A stretch of 64,000 nucleotides of DNA. Source: CAWHXG01 sp963833235 (lineage in GTDB: Bacteria; Pseudomonadota; Alphaproteobacteria; Rhodobacterales; Rhodobacteraceae). Of the stretch, positions 59,963-64,000 are shown in pieces. Location: NCBI GenBank assembly GCA_963833235.1, contig CAWHXG010000001.1:248001-312000 (forward strand), written 5' to 3'. A program made the position numbers and the translations under genes. Below the pieces are notes generated by a model. That model did not search any database, was not told the origin of the DNA, and saw only the letters and a program-made list of their open reading frames with translations. Position 1 is the stretch's first letter. Every line of letters starts with the position of its first letter.

Positions 59963-61729
59963 TCACTCCGCTGCGATGCTCTCCTCGCCCTCGAGCGGAA
60001 GCTGCATTTCGAAGACCGCACCACCGTCGCGGCCATTGCGCGCCGTCAGACGGCCGCCCATCTCGGCAACCAGGCCACTTGAAATTGCAAGCCCCAGGCC
60101 AACCCCGTCTCCGGGTGCCTTGGTGGTGTAGAAGGGTTCGAAGAGGGCGTCCAGATCGTCGATCCCGCTGCCGTTGTCCCGCACCGTCAGAACCGCCGTT
60201 CCGCCGATCGAAAGCAGCACCTCGATCTGGGGGTCTGCGACGGGGCTTGTGGCATCCACGGCATTGCGCAAGAGGTTCACGATCACCTGCTCGATCCGCA
60301 TGCGATCGCCCGAGACCACCACCGGCTCGTCGGGCTGCGAGCGGGTGATGGCGATGCTGCGGCTGCGCAACTGCGGCTCCATCATCGCCAGGGAGGCCAT
60401 CACCGCGTCACGCAGATCGACGCGCTGAAAGCCCTCCCCCCCTTTGTGGGCATAGCTTTTCAGCTGCCGGGTGATCGTCGCCATGCGGTCGATCAGGTCG
60501 TTGATCCGTTGGAACGAGGAGAGCGCCTCGTCCGGCCTGCGCCGCTGCAACAGCAATCGCGAGCCGGCCAGATACGTCTTCATCGCCGCCAGCGGCTGGT
60601 TCAGCTCGTGGCTCACGGCTGTCGCCATCTCGCCCAGGGCAGCCAGTTTCGAGGATTGCGCGAGGCTCTGTTCGGCAACCTCGAGGTTGCGTTCGGCGCG
60701 TTGCCGCTCGGCGATTTCCCGCTGCAAGCGCTGATTGAGTTGACGAAGTTCCAGGCTTTCGCGCCGAAGCGCCTCGCTGCTGCGCTGCGCCTGCCGTGAG
60801 GTCAGCCAGAAGATCGCCGCGGCCAGAAGGGCGAAGACCATCACCTCGATGGCCAGAACGGTGTTCACCCGCTCGCGGACCGGATCGAAGGTGGTGAAGC
60901 CCACAAGCTTCCAGCCCTGGAACGGAATGCGGGTCTCGCTGCGCATGACGGCAGAGCCCCGGATATAGGCGTCGTCCTGGGTGGTGGTCCAGTCCGCCCG
61001 CGCCTTGAGGGCCCGTTCGATGGCGTTGCGGGGGGGCTGGTCCGCCAGGGCCTCGGCCTCGGTCAGGCCGCGCCAGCGCGGTTCGGTCGACAGGATGATA
61101 AGGCCCGCGCTGTCGGTGACGATCACCGCCTCCGAGATGCCGGCCCAGCTTGTCTCGTACTTGCCGAGATCGACCTGCACCACCATCACCCCAACCACCG
61201 CGCCGGCCGCCTCGACCTTGCGCGAATACTGGAACGTCTCGCGGCCCACGTCGTTCGTGGCGGTGGTGAAGACGGTGTCGTTCGAGCGCAGGGCGTTCAC
61301 GAAGTAGGGCGCCTGCCGGTAGGTGGTGCCAAGCTCGGTCCGGTCGGTATCGGCGACGGACCGGCCGCCGGCATCCAGCAGCATCAGGCCCGCGGCGCCG
61401 ATCTCGTCGCGGTAGTCGATCAGGCGTTGCGTGCTCTGGGTAAAGTCGCCGGATTGCAGCGCGCCCACGAGGAAGGGATCGCGCGAGAGGAGCAGCGGCA
61501 CGATGGAGTGGCGGCGCAGCTCGCTGATGAGGTTGCCGGTGAACAGGGCTTGGCGCACCTCGGCGCGGGTCCGCGTGGCGGCGGTATAGCGCTCCGTCAG
61601 GACCTGGAAGGTCACGTACGTGACGGCGCCCGCCAGCAGAACGATCGCCAGGATCGACAGCCGGAAGACCCAGGCATAGCCGGGAAAGGCGAGACGAGGG
61701 ACCGAGCGCTGGCGTGGTTTGGCGGCCAT
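59963..61729 (-). CDS. dctB: DctB-like sensor histidine kinase
   Basis: A 588-residue membrane kinase. TM helix at about 17-40, a periplasmic dCache sensor domain (about 45-275, with TFQVLTERYTAATRTRAEVRQ and FVNALRSNDTVFTTATND), TM helix at about 288-308, then a coiled coil. The phospho-acceptor His374 is in AVSHELNQPLAAMKTYLAGS. The ATP-binding N box VNLLRNAVDAT and G boxes GSGIDD and GVGLGLAIS follow. This is the DctB architecture for sensing C4-dicarboxylates and activating DctD. It is adjacent to the regulator gene with no gap. Several TRAP genes elsewhere in the window could be targets. Confidence 0.9.
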   Translation of the reverse strand: MAAKPRQRSVPRLAFPGYAWVFRLSILAIVLLAGAVTYVTFQVLTERYTAATRTRAEVRQALFTGNLISELRRHSIVPLLLSRDPFLVGALQSGDFTQSTQRLIDYRDEIGAAGLMLLDAGGRSVADTDRTELGTTYRQAPYFVNALRSNDTVFTTATNDVGRETFQYSRKVEAAGAVVGVMVVQVDLGKYETSWAGISEAVIVTDSAGLIILSTEPRWRGLTEAEALADQPPRNAIERALKARADWTTTQDDAYIRGSAVMRSETRIPFQGWKLVGFTTFDPVRERVNTVLAIEVMVFALLAAAIFWLTSRQAQRSSEALRRESLELRQLNQRLQREIAERQRAERNLEVAEQSLAQSSKLAALGEMATAVSHELNQPLAAMKTYLAGSRLLLQRRRPDEALSSFQRINDLIDRMATITRQLKSYAHKGGEGFQRVDLRDAVMASLAMMEPQLRSRSIAITRSQPDEPVVVSGDRMRIEQVIVNLLRNAVDATSPVADPQIEVLLSIGGTAVLTVRDNGSGIDDLDALFEPFYTTKAPGDGVGLGLAISSGLVAEMGGRLTARNGRDGGAVFEMQLPLEGEESIAAE

Positions 61730-61799
61730 GCCGGTCAGACTAGCGCGACGGGCGGCTGCCGGTCACCTGCTATGCGGCCATGCCGGCCGGCGCCGCCGG

Positions 61800-62492
61800 T
61801 CATGCGCCTGCGAGGGCGGCGTCGCCCGCGCCGGCCAGCGCCGCCGCCGCGGCGACGATCGCCCGGCCGTCGGTATTGCCCTGTGCCGCCTCGATCGCCC
61901 GCTCGGGATGCGGCATCAGCCCGAACACCCGCCGGTTCGCCGAGACGATGCCGGCGATGTCGCGCGCCGAGCCGTTGACCGGCTCGGCATAGCGCAGGGC
62001 CACGCGCCCCTCGCCCTCGAGCCTGTCCAGCACCGCGGCATCTGCGGCATAATTGCCGTCGTGATGCGCCACAGGCAGGGTCAGCGCCGCGCCGGGCGCG
62101 ACCCCCGCCATCCAGGCGCCGGCGCCCTCGCCCGCCAGCAGCCGCACCTGGCGGCAGACGAACTTCAGCCCGGCATTGCGCATCAGGGCACCCGGAAGCA
62201 GGCCCATCTCGCAGAGAACCTGAAAGCCGTTGCAGATGCCCAGGACAGGCCCGCCGCGCCTCGCGAAGGCGGCGACGGCGGCGCAGACCGGCGACCGGGC
62301 CGCGATGGCGCCGCAGCGCAGGTAATCGCCATAGCTGAAGCCGCCCGGCAGGCCCACCAGATCCGTACCCGCAGGCAGCGATGTCTCGCGGTGCCAGACC
62401 ATCGCCGGCGCGGTGCCGGTGACCAGCCGAAGGGCCGCCGCAAGGTCGCGGTCGCAGTTCGAGCCGGGAAAGACGACAACCGCCGCCCGCAT
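61800..62492 (-). CDS. purQ: Phosphoribosylformylglycinamidine synthase, glutaminase subunit PurQ
   Basis: A 230-residue glutamine amidotransferase. ATG 62490-62492 overlaps the purS stop and gives MRAAVVVFPGSNCDRDL. The nucleophile Cys lies in VLGICNGFQVLCEMGLLPG, and HHDGNY and LMPHPERA supply the rest of the catalytic machinery. With PurS and PurL it makes formylglycinamidine ribonucleotide in purine synthesis. purL is outside the window. Confidence 0.96.
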   Translation of the reverse strand: MRAAVVVFPGSNCDRDLAAALRLVTGTAPAMVWHRETSLPAGTDLVGLPGGFSYGDYLRCGAIAARSPVCAAVAAFARRGGPVLGICNGFQVLCEMGLLPGALMRNAGLKFVCRQVRLLAGEGAGAWMAGVAPGAALTLPVAHHDGNYAADAAVLDRLEGEGRVALRYAEPVNGSARDIAGIVSANRRVFGLMPHPERAIEAAQGNTDGRAIVAAAAALAGAGDAALAGA

Positions 62493-62731
62493 CAGTCCAC
62501 CTCGATGCGGTAGCTCTCGATCACCGTGTTGGCCAGAAGCGCCTCGCACATGCGCGCCACCTCGGCCTCGGCCGCGCCGGGATCGTCGCCCGCCAGATCC
62601 AGCTCTATCACCTTGCCCTGCCGCACGCCCTCGACGCCGGCAAAGCCGAGCGAGCCGAGCGCGTGGCGCACCGCCTCGCCCTGCGGATCGAGCACCCCCT
62701 TCTTCAGCATGACGTGCACGCGCGCCTTCAT
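62492..62731 (-). CDS. purS: Phosphoribosylformylglycinamidine synthase subunit PurS
   Basis: A 79-residue PurS: ARVHVMLKKGVLDPQGEAVRHAL, then VRQGKVIELDL and EALLANTVIESYRIEV. It bridges PurQ and PurL. It overlaps purQ and lies 19 bp after purC. Confidence 0.96.
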   Translation of the reverse strand: MKARVHVMLKKGVLDPQGEAVRHALGSLGFAGVEGVRQGKVIELDLAGDDPGAAEAEVARMCEALLANTVIESYRIEVD

Positions 62732-62750
62732 GGCCTCACGCCTCCGGTGC

Positions 62751-63512
62751 TCAGTTGATCAGGGTCGGCTTGGCCATCGGGGTCGCGGTCTTCGGCATGA
62801 CGCCGAGCCGCTTCGCGACCTCGGTATAGGCATCGGCAAGGTTGCCCAGATCGTGGCGGAACACGTCCTTGTCGAGCTTCTCGCCGGATTTCATGTCCCA
62901 CAGGCGGCAGCTGTCGGGGCTGATCTCGTCGGCCACGATCAGGCGCTGGTAATCGTTCTCCCAGATCCGCCCGATCTCGATCTTGAAGTCGATCAGCTGG
63001 ATGCCGACCGCCATGAAGACCCCGGTGAGGAAATCGTTCACCCGCAGCGCCAGCGCCACCATGTCGTCCAAGTCCTGCTGACTGGCCCAGCCGAAGGCGA
63101 TCGCGTGTTCCTCGGTGACCAGCGGGTCGCCCAGCTTGTCGTCCTTGTAGTAGAACTCCACAATTGGCCGGGGCAGCGCCGAGCCTTCTTCTAGGCCGAA
63201 GCGCTTGCTCATGGAGCCCGCCGCGCGGTTCCGCACGACGACCTCCAGCGGAATGATCTCGACCGAGCGGATCAGCTGCTCGCGCATGTTGATGCGGCGG
63301 ATGAAATGGGTCGGCACCCCGACCGCGCCCAGCCCGTCCATGAAGAACTCCGACAGGCGGTTGTTCAGCACGCCCTTGCCGTCGATCACCTCATGCTTCT
63401 GGGCGTTGTAGGCGGTTGCGTCGTCCTTGAAATACTGCACCAAGGTGCCGGGCTCCGGGCCTTCGTAGAGGATTTTCGCCTTGCCTTCGTAGACCTTCTT
63501 GCGGCGTGCCAT
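62751..63512 (-). CDS. purC: Phosphoribosylaminoimidazole-succinocarboxamide synthase
   Basis: A 253-residue SAICAR synthetase. ATG 63510-63512 starts MARRKKVYEGKAKILYEG, the family N-terminus. Marker segments are QYFKDDATAYNAQK, SVEIIPLEVVVRNRAAGS, EFYYKDDKLGDPLV, DFKIEIGR and ADEISPDSCRLWD. Complete. First gene of the purC-purS-purQ run; the divergent gene is the DUF1476 protein. Confidence 0.97.
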   Translation of the reverse strand: MARRKKVYEGKAKILYEGPEPGTLVQYFKDDATAYNAQKHEVIDGKGVLNNRLSEFFMDGLGAVGVPTHFIRRINMREQLIRSVEIIPLEVVVRNRAAGSMSKRFGLEEGSALPRPIVEFYYKDDKLGDPLVTEEHAIAFGWASQQDLDDMVALALRVNDFLTGVFMAVGIQLIDFKIEIGRIWENDYQRLIVADEISPDSCRLWDMKSGEKLDKDVFRHDLGNLADAYTEVAKRLGVMPKTATPMAKPTLIN

Positions 63513-63703
63513 GGAGACTCCATCAAACGGCGCGCCAGGGTCTGACGCGCCTCTCGTCCATCGCGCGTATAAGCGAAGCCCGCCCTTCCCGCAAGAACGG
63601 CCAGGGGAAGCCGCGCCCGCCGAGCATGGCGGGGGCCGCCCTTGCATGGGGGGCGCAGAGACCACATAACCCTCATGCCCCCCGCCGCAAAGGAGCCAGG
63701 CCC

Positions 63704-64000
63704 GTGAACAGCTTCAAGGATCGCGAAAACGCGTTCGAGAACAAGTATGCCCATGACGAGGAGATGCAGTTCAAGGCCATCGCGCGGCGCAACCGCCTGC
63801 TCGGCCTCTGGGCGGCAGAGCTGATGGGCCGCAGCGGAGACGACGCGGCGGCCTATGCCAAAGAGGTGATAAAGGCCGATTTCGAGGAGGCCGGGCACGA
63901 CGACGTGGTGCGCAAGGTCGCCGGAGACCTTGGCGACAAGGCCGACGAGGCGACCATCCGCGCGAAGATGGCAGAGTATCTCATCGTGGCCAAGGCGCAG
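63704..64000 (+). CDS. DUF1476 family protein (ATP synthase zeta-subunit type), nearly complete
   Basis: Starts at GTG 63704, preceded by AAAGGAG. Ninety-nine codons are present before the window ends, and family members are usually about 105 residues, so only the last few are missing. MNSFKDRENAFENKYAHDEEM and FKAIARRNRLLGLWAAELMG are family hallmarks. In Paracoccus the homologous zeta subunit inhibits F1FO-ATPase rotation. Position beside purC is conserved in Rhodobacterales. Confidence 0.9.
   Translation, partial: MNSFKDRENAFENKYAHDEEMQFKAIARRNRLLGLWAAELMGRSGDDAAAYAKEVIKADFEEAGHDDVVRKVAGDLGDKADEATIRAKMAEYLIVAKAQ

Noticed and set aside
1..64000. CRISPR array
   Set aside because: No series of regularly spaced identical repeats was seen anywhere in the window and no cas gene is present.

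Overview
The window looks like a chromosome segment of a high-GC alphaproteobacterium, most likely a member of Rhodobacterales/Rhodobacteraceae. Supporting signs are a circularly permuted two-piece tmRNA gene, an alphaproteobacterial SspB, the gene order DUF1476-purC-purS-purQ, a membrane ferritin (MbfA) with an upstream match to the Irr-type iron box, a DctB/DctD pair, several TRAP transporter genes and an RNase E with the N-terminus usual in this family.

Region 1 (1-16.1 kb) is a catabolic locus. A partial old-yellow-enzyme-type reductase gene on the minus strand is followed on the plus strand by a tightly packed series: a TIGR03084-type metal-binding protein, a kinase-like phosphotransferase, a GntR/FCD regulator, a BKACE enzyme, both subunits of a biotin-dependent acyl-CoA carboxylase, a TRAP transporter (DctP, DctQ, DctM), an acyl-CoA synthetase, an ACAD10/11-like acyl-CoA dehydrogenase, two crotonases and an SDR of the 2,4-dienoyl-CoA reductase type. 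Together they suggest uptake of an organic acid, activation to a CoA ester, and carboxylation, dehydrogenation and hydration. A GntR-type operator half-site pair occurs ahead of both transcription units.

Region 2 (16.1-32.4 kb) is a mosaic of mobile-element and defence genes lying against a tRNA-Ser gene, with large gene-free gaps and patches of lower GC. It holds a small serine recombinase beside a palindrome, an Abi-family HEPN protein, an orphan phage terminase small subunit with a ParB-like/DNA methylase, and a large serine recombinase module (excisionase-like HTH, small conserved protein, DUF2924, recombinase, HTH partner). Next comes a truncated anti-phage dCTP deaminase that runs into the last codons of a lost hsdR, then hsdM and hsdS with a HEPN-like rider gene, and finally a TcmP/three-Cys-motif pair. 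The type I system therefore has modification and specificity subunits but no restriction subunit.

Region 3 (32.4-64 kb) is ordinary chromosomal backbone: a sorting-signal (VPLPA/PEP-CTERM-like) protein, a mechanosensitive channel, cysteine synthase, a NUDIX hydrolase, cyclopropane fatty acid synthase, photolyase, a class V aminotransferase homologue that lacks the PLP lysine, AcuI-like reductase, MbfA, a DsrE-like protein, tmRNA, ChrA, SspB, FumC, a zinc metallopeptidase, a glycosyltransferase, CcdA, a TusA-like protein, RNase E, DctD/DctB, and the purine genes purQ, purS and purC with DUF1476. Two genes here (rne and dctD) carry apparent single-base frameshifts, which may be real or may be assembly errors.
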